DNA of 28,238 nt, taken from positions 1-28,238 of the forward strand of contig CAYVDI010000005.1 of the NCBI GenBank assembly GCA_964450795.1. Direction: 5' to 3'. The translations under genes were made by a program, and so were the position numbers. Source of the stretch: JAGOTT01 sp964450795. Its GTDB lineage: Bacteria; Patescibacteriota; Minisyncoccia; Moranbacterales; UBA1568. The first letter of the stretch is position 1. Every line of letters begins with the position of its first letter. The notes beneath the pieces were generated by a model. The model was not told the DNA's origin and made no database searches. It was given only the letters and a program-made list of their open reading frames with translations. Shown in pieces: positions 1 through 7,054 of this stretch.

Positions 1-1
1 G

Positions 2-196
2 GGAAAGATTGGGATACGCGACTACGAGATAGGCCATAGAAATCTGGTGAAGTCCATTGAATATACAACGGTTTCGGTATTTTGCACGAAAAAATACCGC
101 AATCCCATTCTACCCCGGAGAAGGAACAAAAACCAGCTTCACGACCTTCGACGCGCCATCTTTTCTAATCTACTCCGGCTATTGGAAGAAGTTTGA
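2..196 (+). CDS. Possible C-terminal fragment of an unknown protein, cut by window start
   Basis: The second plus-strand frame is open from the first bases of the window to a TGA at 194-196, giving 64 residues without a start. The end is rich in Arg, Lys and Leu (for example the residues Leu-Arg-Arg-Ala-Ile-Phe). I do not recognise it. Sixty-four open codons can occur by chance, so this is weakly supported; it is listed because the competing ORF with an ATG in this stretch (57-311) runs into the convergent gene at 258. The stretch 197-257 holds no gene. A small stem CCTAT-TTT-ATAGG at 257-269 could end transcription between the two converging genes, but it is short. Confidence 0.25.
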   Translation, partial: GKIGIRDYEIGHRNLVKSIEYTTVSVFCTKKYRNPILPRRRNKNQLHDLRRAIFSNLLRLLEEV

Positions 197-257
197 ACTT
201 TGTATAGTAGGTATCCTGCAAATTAGATGGCAATGTTCGAACCTAGATAAGAATATC

Positions 258-998
258 CTATTTTATAGGAATTTTAGGGATAATGAACTTAGTAATAACC
301 TCATCGAATAGCGAAAAAAGCTTAGTGTAAATGTCTTCACAATACTGATCTACTCCGGTACCATCTGGCATTTTTGGATCCACTAAGCTCCCTGTACTCG
401 ATACATAGACAAACGAAGTAAATCCCTGGAGCCCAGATCGGTGAGTTATCTCATTCCGAAACTCATTTAGTCCTCTAATCCATAAGTCTATCTCGCTCCC
501 TAAATAGCCTGCTAAGACTGAATCACCGGCCTCTTTTATCTTTTCAGTAGTGCCTTTCTTTCGAGGATTTGAATCAATATCAAAGGACTCCCTATCTATT
601 GCCCCTCCCAGACCAAGGGATTCATAACCTGGAATATTCTTCAAGAGCTGCACAAGAATATCTAGACTACTCTTCACTTGAAATAAGAAGGCTTCAGTTT
701 CGTATATAAGAACTTCATTTTTGAGTTCAGCCTCATCACAAAATCCAGTCTTAATCATATCAGAATACTCTCTAGCCTCCTCATCGCTCATCTTTTGAGC
801 CATCTCGGATTGGATGAGAGTAAGTGCGTAGCGTACAGCCGTAAGCTTGTGTTCACAATCCTTTCGCTTTCTTATGATTTCCTTGATTGTTTCTTCCGGA
901 AGACTAGCATTATACACAAGCTCCAATTGTTCAAAAAGCTTTATTATAGGCCTTCTAAACTGATCAAGCCGACGATCAGAAAAGAAAATCTTATTCAT
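258..998 (-). CDS. HEPN-like domain protein, function unknown
   Basis: This is a 246-residue soluble protein. Two helical stretches are visible: a segment around residues 103-120 (Phe-Leu-Phe-Gln-Val-Lys-Ser-Ser-Leu-Asp-Ile-Leu) and a later segment ending in Arg181-Asn-Glu-Ile-Thr-His186. An R-x4-H motif with a polar residue after the Arg is the hallmark of HEPN domains, which in many families are RNases in toxin-antitoxin, abortive-infection or CRISPR systems. That is family knowledge; RNase activity here is inference. The ATG at 998 is chosen because the extra 31 upstream residues resemble leader sequence, although no clear Shine-Dalgarno precedes it. The gene is markedly AT-richer than the rest of the window, suggesting recent transfer. 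No antitoxin partner is visible; one could lie beyond the left edge. Confidence 0.55.
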   Translation of the reverse strand: MNKIFFSDRRLDQFRRPIIKLFEQLELVYNASLPEETIKEIIRKRKDCEHKLTAVRYALTLIQSEMAQKMSDEEAREYSDMIKTGFCDEAELKNEVLIYETEAFLFQVKSSLDILVQLLKNIPGYESLGLGGAIDRESFDIDSNPRKKGTTEKIKEAGDSVLAGYLGSEIDLWIRGLNEFRNEITHRSGLQGFTSFVYVSSTGSLVDPKMPDGTGVDQYCEDIYTKLFSLFDEVITKFIIPKIPIK

Positions 999-1055
999 AA
1001 CAATCTGATAGTAACTAGTCACAAAGAGAAATAAAGCTGAAATTTTTATGATCTT

Positions 1056-1064
1056 AGTATAACA
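1056..1064 (-). promoter_or_regulatory. Extended -10 promoter for the HEPN-like gene
   Basis: On the minus strand the sequence TGTTATACT fits an extended -10 element (TGn then TATACT). It ends about 57 nt before the ATG at 998. The -35 region (CTGTTA, 17 bp upstream) is poor, which is usual for extended -10 promoters. Confidence 0.4.
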
Positions 1065-1088
1065 GGTTCGAGCTCCAATAACAGGTAA

Positions 1089-1115
1089 CAAAAAACGAGG
1101 CTCAAGTAAACCTCA
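1089..1115 (-). terminator. Rho-independent terminator after the ferric-reductase-like gene
   Basis: On the minus strand GAGGTTT-ACTT-GAGCCTC forms a 7-bp stem with G-U pairs and is followed by GTTTTTTG. It lies about 40 nt beyond the stop codon at 1157, so it fits the end of the 3474-1157 transcription unit. Confidence 0.55.
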
Positions 1116-1156
1116 GACTTCAGTGCTCTGGCGACTAGATTTAAATCAGCATGTAC

Positions 1157-2044
1157 CTACTGCTGCAATGGCAAGGAAGGAGGTGCCTGAGCCGCTTTGC
1201 GTGCCCGTATTTTCGGAAGGATGTTCCGGAAAATGATACGGGTAAAGATCATAAGCGTCACGATCGCAACGGAGCTGACGTAGATTCCCTGCATCCACCA
1301 TTCCTCGGAATCCGTCCCGGAGAGAAATCCGTGCGCGACAAAAAGCGGGTAGGCGAGAAAGCTGAAGTAGTGCAACTGTCGCCAAAATCTCGCGGTCGCC
1401 CTCGTGCGGAGTTCCGCGGTTATCATGAGCATAAGTATCAGATAGAAGGCTATGATACCGAGCGCAACCGTCTTGCCGATATCGTATCCGAGGACAGTCG
1501 GAAAATCGCGTTCGAGCACGAACGGGACAAGTATTTCGACGATCGTCATACGAAGGAAATCGTCGAATAGGAAGCTCACGGCATGAAGCGCGACAAGGGC
1601 GAATGCGAGCCATGAAACCGTCCGATGAAGCTCGAGTATATTCCCGAGATTGAGCTTTCCGACGAATGCTCGCGAACTCACGGTCATCCCGAAAACCATG
1701 GCAAACGTGAGAAGGATGAAAGCCGCAATCCCGGTCGCTCGCGCGAAGTACCAGGCGAACTTGTCACGCTCACCGAGAATACCCGGATCGGACGCAACCT
1801 GAAGCGTCGCCAGCTGGGAGTCCGCAGCGTCGGTAGGATTAGTCCCGGTGGCGATCTCCTCGCCATCCCCGACGCCGTCGTTGTCCGTATCGAAATTCGA
1901 AGGATCGGTGTGATAAATATCCGTCTCCGCCTGATCCGTCACTCCGTCCGCGTCGGTATCCTTGACCTGCGCGGACACGACAAGCGGCACAGAAAAGAGG
2001 ACGCCGAAAAAGACCGCCCACAACCACGTGCGCATATAGAGCAT
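1157..2044 (-). CDS. TSP3-repeat / ferric reductase-like transmembrane protein
   Basis: The 295-residue protein has an N-terminal signal segment (cleavage likely after Val-Ser-Ala, near residue 25). About 45 residues with two thrombospondin type 3 calcium-binding repeats follow (Asp-Thr-Asp-Ala-Asp-Gly-Val and Asp-Thr-Asn... style Asp ladders, residues 29-72). The rest is a multi-helix membrane domain like the ferric reductase / MsrQ (YedZ) family. Two His pairs spaced as in bis-heme proteins are visible: His140/His154 and His225/His238. The family passes electrons across the membrane through two hemes; no C-terminal FAD/NAD domain is present, so the donor must be another protein. The start at ATG 2044 (alternative 2035) gives the signal peptide and sits 16 nt past the ApbE stop. 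Neighbours are ApbE and another TSP3 protein, pointing to one redox unit. Confidence 0.75.
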   Translation of the reverse strand: MLYMRTWLWAVFFGVLFSVPLVVSAQVKDTDADGVTDQAETDIYHTDPSNFDTDNDGVGDGEEIATGTNPTDAADSQLATLQVASDPGILGERDKFAWYFARATGIAAFILLTFAMVFGMTVSSRAFVGKLNLGNILELHRTVSWLAFALVALHAVSFLFDDFLRMTIVEILVPFVLERDFPTVLGYDIGKTVALGIIAFYLILMLMITAELRTRATARFWRQLHYFSFLAYPLFVAHGFLSGTDSEEWWMQGIYVSSVAIVTLMIFTRIIFRNILPKIRARKAAQAPPSLPLQQ

Positions 2045-2060
2045 CGGCTCGGTTCGTATA

Positions 2061-2963
2061 TCATGCAGGCTTCCAGACATATGGTTCGATGTACGCATTA
2101 TACACCATATCGCCATTTTCTGGCACAAACAGCGTCGGAATCATCCGTTTCTCCGAGAGCCGCTTCCCCTGCTTCAGTCCGAGAATACAGAACGTCTTGG
2201 CCCACACTTCGGCTTCCTCGACCGACGGTGCCACCACGGTAACCGAAGCGAGGTCGGTTTCAGCGCTTCTCCGCACCCGCGGATCGATAAGGTGATGCCG
2301 CTTTTCCCCGTCGATCGTCCATCGACGCCGATTCGTTCCCGATGTCGCCACCGCCCGGTCGGAAAGGAGGAGCGTCACAAGCGAATCGCCTCGTCCGAGC
2401 GGATCTTCGACATCCACCGCCCAATATTCGTACCCGGATTCGGCGTTCTTCCCGCCCGCAAAAATATCGCCACCCGCATAGACGAAGAAATTCTCATATC
2501 GTTCACGAAGAAAATCAGTAACCCGATCGACGATATACCCTTTTCCGATGCCGCCGAAATCGATCCGGAGGTTTCGTGGCTTATGGACCATCCGCGTTTC
2601 CCGGTCGATCGACAGTTCATCGAATCGCGCGGGAGACTTTTCCATCTCCATAGGCGCCCCGAATGATTCCGTTCCGAAACTTCCGGCATAACCGACTGCT
2701 TCAAGCGTCGGAAGGATCGACGGGTCGAAAACGCCACCGGTTTCATGGTACCAGCGAGAAGAACGATCCAAGAGATCGACGAATTCGGGCGGCACGACTT
2801 GTTCTTCGGAACCGTTGAACCGCGAAAGCTCGCTCTCCGGTCGGAATCGACTGAAACGCTCCGAAAACCGGCGAAACAAGGAGAATGCCTCATCAATATC
2901 CCGCTCACGACCCGTCGCATCCGGCATTTTCGAGAGAATTCTCACGAAGATATCCGTCTTCAT
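2061..2963 (-). CDS. apbE: FAD:protein FMN transferase (ApbE family)
   Basis: ApbE enzymes move FMN from FAD onto a Thr or Ser of an extracytosolic redox protein. The family pattern is complete in the 300 residues: Met-Lys-Thr at the start, Ser-Glu-Leu near 44, Gly-Gly-Val-Phe-Asp-Pro-Ser at 76-82, Gly-Gly-Ile-Gly-Lys-Gly-Tyr at 137-143, Gly-Gly-Asp at 164-166, Ala-Thr-Ser-Gly at 206-209, His-His-Leu-Ile-Asp-Pro at 223-228. In the C-terminal metal-binding segment the usual Ala-Asp-Ala is Ala-Glu-Val (251-253). ATG 2963 is the only sensible in-frame start, but it leaves no signal peptide, although the enzyme usually works outside the cytosol. The family-like strand seems to begin a few residues upstream, right at the stop of the preceding gene, so a frameshifted fusion to that exported protein is possible. 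Confidence 0.88.
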   Translation of the reverse strand: MKTDIFVRILSKMPDATGRERDIDEAFSLFRRFSERFSRFRPESELSRFNGSEEQVVPPEFVDLLDRSSRWYHETGGVFDPSILPTLEAVGYAGSFGTESFGAPMEMEKSPARFDELSIDRETRMVHKPRNLRIDFGGIGKGYIVDRVTDFLRERYENFFVYAGGDIFAGGKNAESGYEYWAVDVEDPLGRGDSLVTLLLSDRAVATSGTNRRRWTIDGEKRHHLIDPRVRRSAETDLASVTVVAPSVEEAEVWAKTFCILGLKQGKRLSEKRMIPTLFVPENGDMVYNAYIEPYVWKPA

Positions 2964-2985
2964 GATCCCGTTAGGGATTTCAAGC

Positions 2986-3474
2986 TCACTCCCGTGCCAA
3001 CGATTCGAAATCGTCGATGATGCCGTCGTCGTTGGTATCATACATGCTGTCGAAATATGCGAAGTCGTCCTCACCCTTATGCCGGTCGAAGACATTCGGG
3101 ACGGTGTCGTTATCGTCGTCCGTGAAGTATTCCCGTTGATGCGTATCCGGATCGGGATCAAGCGCATCCACCAGCGCGTCACCATCACGATCGGAACGGT
3201 ATTCGTCAGGAATAACCACGACCGTCCGGGGCACATACCGAACCTCGTAGTGCGTCACCGTCACATACTGCGTCTCAGTCGACGCTGTTCCCTTTTTTTG
3301 ATCGTCATCCCGGTCCTCATCATCCTCCTCGTCTTCCTCTTCCTCTCCATCCTCATCATCCTCCGCAGACACGACAGAAATATACGGATTATTTGTCTTT
3401 TCAGCACCTTTATCCGCATTGCCAAGAACTGAAAATGACACTGCCAAGAAAACTCCGAGAGTAACCCCGAGCAT
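2986..3474 (-). CDS. Secreted acidic protein with TSP3 calcium-binding repeats
   Basis: This 162-residue protein starts with a signal peptide (hydrophobic residues 2-16). A very acidic low-complexity stretch of Asp and Glu follows (about residues 38-60), then at least three Asp-rich TSP3-like loops near the C-terminus (Asp-Arg-Asp-Gly-Asp, Asp-Asp-Asp-Asn-Asp, Asp-Thr-Asn-Asp-Asp-Gly). Such loops bind calcium on the outside of cells. The ATG at 3474 is preferred over one at 3507 because 3479-3513 is a 7-bp-period repeat that fills the gap to the next gene. The stop (TGA, 2986-2988) is 23 nt before the ApbE start, and a +1 shift there would fuse the two proteins. Function beyond calcium binding is unknown. 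Confidence 0.65.
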   Translation of the reverse strand: MLGVTLGVFLAVSFSVLGNADKGAEKTNNPYISVVSAEDDEDGEEEEDEEDDEDRDDDQKKGTASTETQYVTVTHYEVRYVPRTVVVIPDEYRSDRDGDALVDALDPDPDTHQREYFTDDDNDTVPNVFDRHKGEDDFAYFDSMYDTNDDGIIDDFESLARE

Positions 3475-3478
3475 ACGG

Positions 3479-3513
3479 CTCACAATTCGCAGTTCATGAT
3501 TCATCACTCGTGA
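3479..3513. repeat. Degenerate 7-bp tandem repeat filling an intergenic gap
   Basis: Five units of 7 bp, mostly starting TTC (TTCGCAG at 3486, TTCATGA at 3493, TTCATCA at 3500), with weaker units on each side. They occupy nearly the whole space between the stop of the gene at 3517 and the start at 3474. Confidence 0.5.
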
Positions 3514-3516
3514 TCT

Positions 3517-3903
3517 TTACGACGTTTTCGTCGATTTCGTACTCGTCGGCTTACTCGCAGTCATCGCCTCTTTGGTCGTAACCGGAACCACCGTTTCCAC
3601 CATTTTGGTCACTTCTCGTTTCTGTTCAGCAACACGAGCCGGCTGCTCCTGGAGCGCTGCCTCATAATCCGCCTTTGACTTTTCCATCTGCTCACGGAGT
3701 TTTTTCCGGTCATCGGTGATTTGCTCGTAGTAACGTTTCCGCGCCTCACTGGCAAGAGCGGCCTTCGCCAGCGTTTCGTTTATCTCACCGTCACGCTTTG
3801 CGAGTCGCTTGAGCTCTTCGGAGTAAAGAATGCCGAAGAGAACGCCATTGAAAATGAGCGCAAAAGCAAGCACCGCGATAATCCGCATTTTTATTTTATC
3901 CAT
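3517..3903 (-). CDS. Small membrane-anchored coiled-coil protein
   Basis: The protein has 128 residues. Residues 5-25 form one transmembrane helix near the N-terminus. Residues 28-100 are charged and helical (Glu, Lys, Arg, Gln, Ala), as in a coiled coil with a short out-of-phase turn. The tail is Thr/Lys/Ser-rich. It resembles the topology of FtsL/DivIC-type proteins but has no sequence mark that would support that name. It follows the ABC permease by 46 nt and could serve the same exporter, though it seems to have its own -10 element close to the ATG. Function unknown. Confidence 0.6.
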   Translation of the reverse strand: MDKIKMRIIAVLAFALIFNGVLFGILYSEELKRLAKRDGEINETLAKAALASEARKRYYEQITDDRKKLREQMEKSKADYEAALQEQPARVAEQKREVTKMVETVVPVTTKEAMTASKPTSTKSTKTS

Positions 3904-3909
3904 AGTGCC

Positions 3910-3938
3910 AGTATACCCTGTTTTCGAAAGATGACCAA
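3910..3938 (-). promoter_or_regulatory. Possible promoter for the coiled-coil membrane protein
   Basis: TATACT at 3910-3915 (read on minus) with TTGGTC 17 bp upstream. The -10 ends only 6 nt before the ATG, so a transcript from here would be leaderless. Confidence 0.3.
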
Positions 3939-3949
3939 GCCCAGTGACT

Positions 3950-5191
3950 TTACTCGTATCGTAGCGCCTCCATAGGAGAGACTCTGGCCGCCTTGATGGC
4001 CGGATAGAGCCCGAATAGGAATCCGATTCCGATCGAGACGGTAAACGCGATGGCGATGGAGGAAATCGGGACAAGGAATTCCCATTCGTATCCGAGCTTC
4101 GGAATGATGACTGCGGCAAGGAAGGCGACCGCCACGCCGAAGAGGATGCCGACTATCCCTCCAAGGAGCGTGATGAAGGCTGATTCGATCAGGAACTGCG
4201 TGATGATGTGCCTTGCCCGAGCCCCGACCGCCTTGCGGAGACCGATCTCTCGGATGCGTTGCGAGACGGAAATGAGCATCGAGTTCATGATACCGATCCC
4301 GCCGACGACCAGAGAAATAGACGCTATGGCGGTAAGGAAATATTTCAGCACGTTCGTGATGTTCGTAAGGATGCCGAGCGCCTGATCGGTGCTCCGGATG
4401 GAAAAATCCGATTCTTCGCCCTCATCGAGATCATGCCGGTCCCGGAGGAGCTTCTCGATGTCCTCCTTCGTCCGATCGATATTCGTCACATCATCCACCT
4501 TCCCACGCACGAAATTGAGATAATCGATTCCGAGAAGCGTTTTCTGGGCCGTCCCGAGAGGAATGAAGACCATCGTATCGGGATTCGAAAAAGCGGACGC
4601 TCCCTTCGATTCGAGAACACCGATGACCCGGAACGGGATCTTCTTTATCTTGACGGTTTCGCCCAGGGGGTCGCTGTTCGGGAAAAGATCCTTCGCACGT
4701 TCCGATCCGAGCACGACCGAACGGGACAAGTCGTCTTCCTCTTCCGGAAAGAAAAAACGGCCGCTCGCCACATTCGTGTTCTCGATGTCGACCAACGACG
4801 GCGAAACTCCCTGGAAACTCGATTCGAACGACTCGGACGACGACTCGACCGTCGCTGATCCGGTCACATATCCGCCCACCGCGATAAGGTGCGGAGCATT
4901 CCCCCGCTCACGAAGCGCCTTCAGGTCGCCCATCTTGAGCGTCGTCGTCACCACGCCGAGCGCCGATGCCGGAGGACCGTTTTCGTCCGACGCCCCGGGA
5001 ATGATGCCGATGAGATTCGATCCCACCTTCGCGACCTGCGAGAAGACGAGCGCCTGTGCCGAAGCGCCGATGGCCATGACCAGAATCACCGACGCGACCC
5101 CGATCACGATTCCGAGCACGGTGAGCAGAAACCGGAGTTTGGCGGTGACAAGGGATCGGTAGGCGATTTTCAGGGGATCGGAAAGCTTCAC
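3950..5191 (-). CDS. MacB/FtsX-type ABC transporter permease
   Basis: The 413-residue protein has the MacB layout: one N-terminal transmembrane helix (Leu-Thr-Val-Leu-Gly-Ile-Val-Ile-Gly-Val, about residues 21-42), a large extracytosolic MacB_PCD-like domain (about 45-270), and three C-terminal helices of the FtsX domain (about 280-305, 330-360, 370-400). The segment after the second helix (Arg-Ile-Arg-Glu-Ile-Gly-Leu-Arg-Lys-Ala-Val-Gly-Ala) is the usual contact site for the ATPase. MacB-type transporters do not pump through a channel; they use ATP to move the outer domain and help expel peptides or lipids. The GTG at 5191 is chosen because sequence up to 5278 is a 7-bp-period repeat; a TTG at 5257 would add 22 residues encoded by that repeat. 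Confidence 0.88.
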   Translation of the reverse strand: MKLSDPLKIAYRSLVTAKLRFLLTVLGIVIGVASVILVMAIGASAQALVFSQVAKVGSNLIGIIPGASDENGPPASALGVVTTTLKMGDLKALRERGNAPHLIAVGGYVTGSATVESSSESFESSFQGVSPSLVDIENTNVASGRFFFPEEEDDLSRSVVLGSERAKDLFPNSDPLGETVKIKKIPFRVIGVLESKGASAFSNPDTMVFIPLGTAQKTLLGIDYLNFVRGKVDDVTNIDRTKEDIEKLLRDRHDLDEGEESDFSIRSTDQALGILTNITNVLKYFLTAIASISLVVGGIGIMNSMLISVSQRIREIGLRKAVGARARHIITQFLIESAFITLLGGIVGILFGVAVAFLAAVIIPKLGYEWEFLVPISSIAIAFTVSIGIGFLFGLYPAIKAARVSPMEALRYE

Positions 5192-5278
5192 ATGATTGAA
5201 GGTTGCGGATTGAAGATTGACGGATAAGAAGCCTGGATCCGAATTTCCATTCTGCAATCTGAAATCTTAAATCCGCAG
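5192..5278. repeat. Two opposed blocks of degenerate 7-bp repeats between ABC genes
   Basis: Left block, 5193-5221: units of GATTGAA type (GATTGAA, GATTGAC, with GGTTGCG between). Right block, about 5247-5278: units of AATCTGA/AATCTTA/AATCCGC type, which is the same motif on the other strand. The spacer is about 25 bp. The blocks could pair as a loose hairpin in the transcript between the ATPase and permease genes. Confidence 0.55.
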
Positions 5279-5998
5279 TTATTTCAGCATCGCCTCGCCG
5301 TCGCCGGCGATCCGACGATGCCTCACCGGCTCATCGGTGACGATCTGCCCGTCCTTCATCGTGAGGATGCGTTTGGCATGCTCGGACGTGTATGTCTCGT
5401 GCGTGACGAGCACGATGGTGTGTCCGTCATCGTTCAGCTGCTGAAGGATGCGCATGACCTGAAGTCCGGACTTCGAATCGAGATTCCCCGTCGGCTCGTC
5501 CGCGAATATGATCTCCGGATCGTTCACGAGCGCACGGGCGATGGCGACACGCTGTTTTTCTCCGCCCGAAAGCTGGTTCGAAAAGTATGCGGCACGATGA
5601 TCGATACCGACCGATCGAAGAGCTTCCATGACCCGCTTCTCATTCTTCTCGAATATCTCATCGTCATAAAGAAGCGGGAGCTCGACGTTCTCGTACACCG
5701 TCGTCTTCGGGAGAAGATTGAACGCCTGAAAGACGAAGCCGATCTTCCTGTTCCGGAACCGGGCAAGTTCGTCATCCGAATACGCGAAGACGTCCCGATC
5801 ATCAAGGAGGTACGTGCCGCCGGTAGGACGGTCGAGAAGTCCGAGAATCTGCATAAGGGTCGATTTCCCGCACCCGGACGGCCCCATGATCGAAACGAAC
5901 TCCCCGCGATCCACATGGAAAGAAACGCCGCGGAGGGCCGGCGTCTTCACTCCTTCGCTATCATATGTTTTCTCCAGATTCTGGACGGAAAGCAGCAT
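5279..5998 (-). CDS. LolD/MacB-type ABC transporter ATP-binding protein
   Basis: The 239-residue ATPase powers the permease encoded next to it. Walker A is Gly-Pro-Ser-Gly-Cys-Gly-Lys-Ser-Thr (about 39-47), the Q-loop region reads Phe-Val-Phe-Gln-Ala-Phe-Asn-Leu-Leu, the signature is Leu-Ser-Gly-Gly-Glu-Lys-Gln-Arg-Val-Ala, Walker B is Ile-Ile-Phe-Ala-Asp-Glu-Pro-Thr-Gly-Asn-Leu-Asp, and the switch His sits in Leu-Val-Thr-His-Glu. This set is typical for the LolD/MacB/FtsE group. Length is normal. It comes 38 nt after the adaptor gene, in the same direction. The substrate cannot be told from sequence. Confidence 0.93.
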   Translation of the reverse strand: MLLSVQNLEKTYDSEGVKTPALRGVSFHVDRGEFVSIMGPSGCGKSTLMQILGLLDRPTGGTYLLDDRDVFAYSDDELARFRNRKIGFVFQAFNLLPKTTVYENVELPLLYDDEIFEKNEKRVMEALRSVGIDHRAAYFSNQLSGGEKQRVAIARALVNDPEIIFADEPTGNLDSKSGLQVMRILQQLNDDGHTIVLVTHETYTSEHAKRILTMKDGQIVTDEPVRHRRIAGDGEAMLK

Positions 5999-6036
5999 GG
6001 TCGTGTCAAAATGCGGATTTCAAGAATTTTCAAACC

Positions 6037-7026
6037 CTACTTTCTCGAAACCACGAATATATCGCCCTCATTGAGACCGGATTTCACCTCGACCATCCCG
6101 TCGTCGCCTTCGATACCGGTCGTTACCGGGATTTTCTCATATCGGTCCTCGCCGCGCTTCAATTCGATGAACGTCTTTCCTCCTTCCTTGGAAAGAACCC
6201 TCGACGGAACGACGAGCACTCCGTCCACCTTCGCGGTTTCGATATCGACGTTCGCGGTCATGCTCTCGCGGAGCCGCGCATCAAGACCGCTCACGCGGAG
6301 CTTCACGATGTAGGAGACGACATCCTGCGAGATGTCCGCGACCGGATCGATCTCGATCACGTCCGCGGAGAACACGTCGCGCGTGCTCAGGGCATCGAAT
6401 GTCACCTTCGCTTTCATCCCAAGAGAGACCTTGGCGATATCGGATTCCGGAACTTTCGTTTCAGCGAGAAGTTCCGCGCCGGAACCGACCACATGAGCCA
6501 CGATCTTCCCCAAAGCAGAGGTTTCGCCGACACGCACATCGAGTTTCGAGAGATTCCCGTCGATCGGGGATATGATAGCGCTTTCCTCCATCTCCGTGGC
6601 AAGTGTCCGGACCTGTTCCCTCGATTGTTCGGATGCGAGCTTCTTCGCCGATATTTCCTCGGACTTCAGATGGTTCCTTCGGGCGAGCTTCTCGTTCTGA
6701 TAGGCGATGTCCGCGGCAAGCCGCGCGGCGCGAAGCTGGGATTCCAATACCGACGTGTCCACGGTCGCGATGACCTGTCCGGCTTTCACTTCTTCGCCCT
6801 CTTTGACAAGAACCCGATCGATCGTCCCGACCGTACGGAATGAAAGGTCGGCATATGAGGTCGGCGTCAACGTTCCGGTCACCGAAACGGTCTGCACGAC
6901 ATCACCGCGGTTCACCGTGTCCGTCGTGACCGTCGATTGCGTTCCACGGGACCGATAATAAAGGATCCCTCCGACGACAGCCGAAAGAACGACCACGCTC
7001 ACGATAACCTTTTTCTTTTTCGTCAT
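6037..7026 (-). CDS. HlyD/MacA-like periplasmic adaptor (membrane fusion) protein
   Basis: The 329-residue protein begins with a transmembrane anchor (residues 7-23). A split biotinyl-lipoyl domain follows (Gly-Thr-Ile-Asp-Arg-Val-Leu-Val-Lys-Glu-Gly-Glu-Glu-Val at about 65-78, and Ser-Pro-Ile-Asp-Gly at about 152), separated by a short helical hairpin (about 95-145). Beta-barrel and membrane-proximal domains complete it. This matches MacA/HlyD adaptors that work with MacB permeases. The helical hairpin is short, as in monoderms where no TolC channel has to be reached. ATG 7026 is the first start after RNase H and gives the anchor; the weak ribosome site is AAGAG. Confidence 0.88.
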   Translation of the reverse strand: MTKKKKVIVSVVVLSAVVGGILYYRSRGTQSTVTTDTVNRGDVVQTVSVTGTLTPTSYADLSFRTVGTIDRVLVKEGEEVKAGQVIATVDTSVLESQLRAARLAADIAYQNEKLARRNHLKSEEISAKKLASEQSREQVRTLATEMEESAIISPIDGNLSKLDVRVGETSALGKIVAHVVGSGAELLAETKVPESDIAKVSLGMKAKVTFDALSTRDVFSADVIEIDPVADISQDVVSYIVKLRVSGLDARLRESMTANVDIETAKVDGVLVVPSRVLSKEGGKTFIELKRGEDRYEKIPVTTGIEGDDGMVEVKSGLNEGDIFVVSRK

Positions 7027-7054
7027 ACTCTTAAAAAAATCCAATACGAAAAAA

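Noticed and set aside
57..311. Plus-strand ORF of 84 codons at the left end
   Set aside because: It overlaps the 3' end of the HEPN-like gene, lacks a ribosome site, and another frame (2-196) is equally open.
1062..1075. GGTTCGAGCTCC, like a tRNA T-arm
   Set aside because: No acceptor stem, anticodon arm or D-arm can be built around it.
1157..2044. Flavinylation motif in the TSP3-reductase protein (Asp-Gly-Val-Thr-Asp-Gln-Ala)
   Set aside because: It only partly resembles the ApbE target pattern and is part of a calcium-binding loop.
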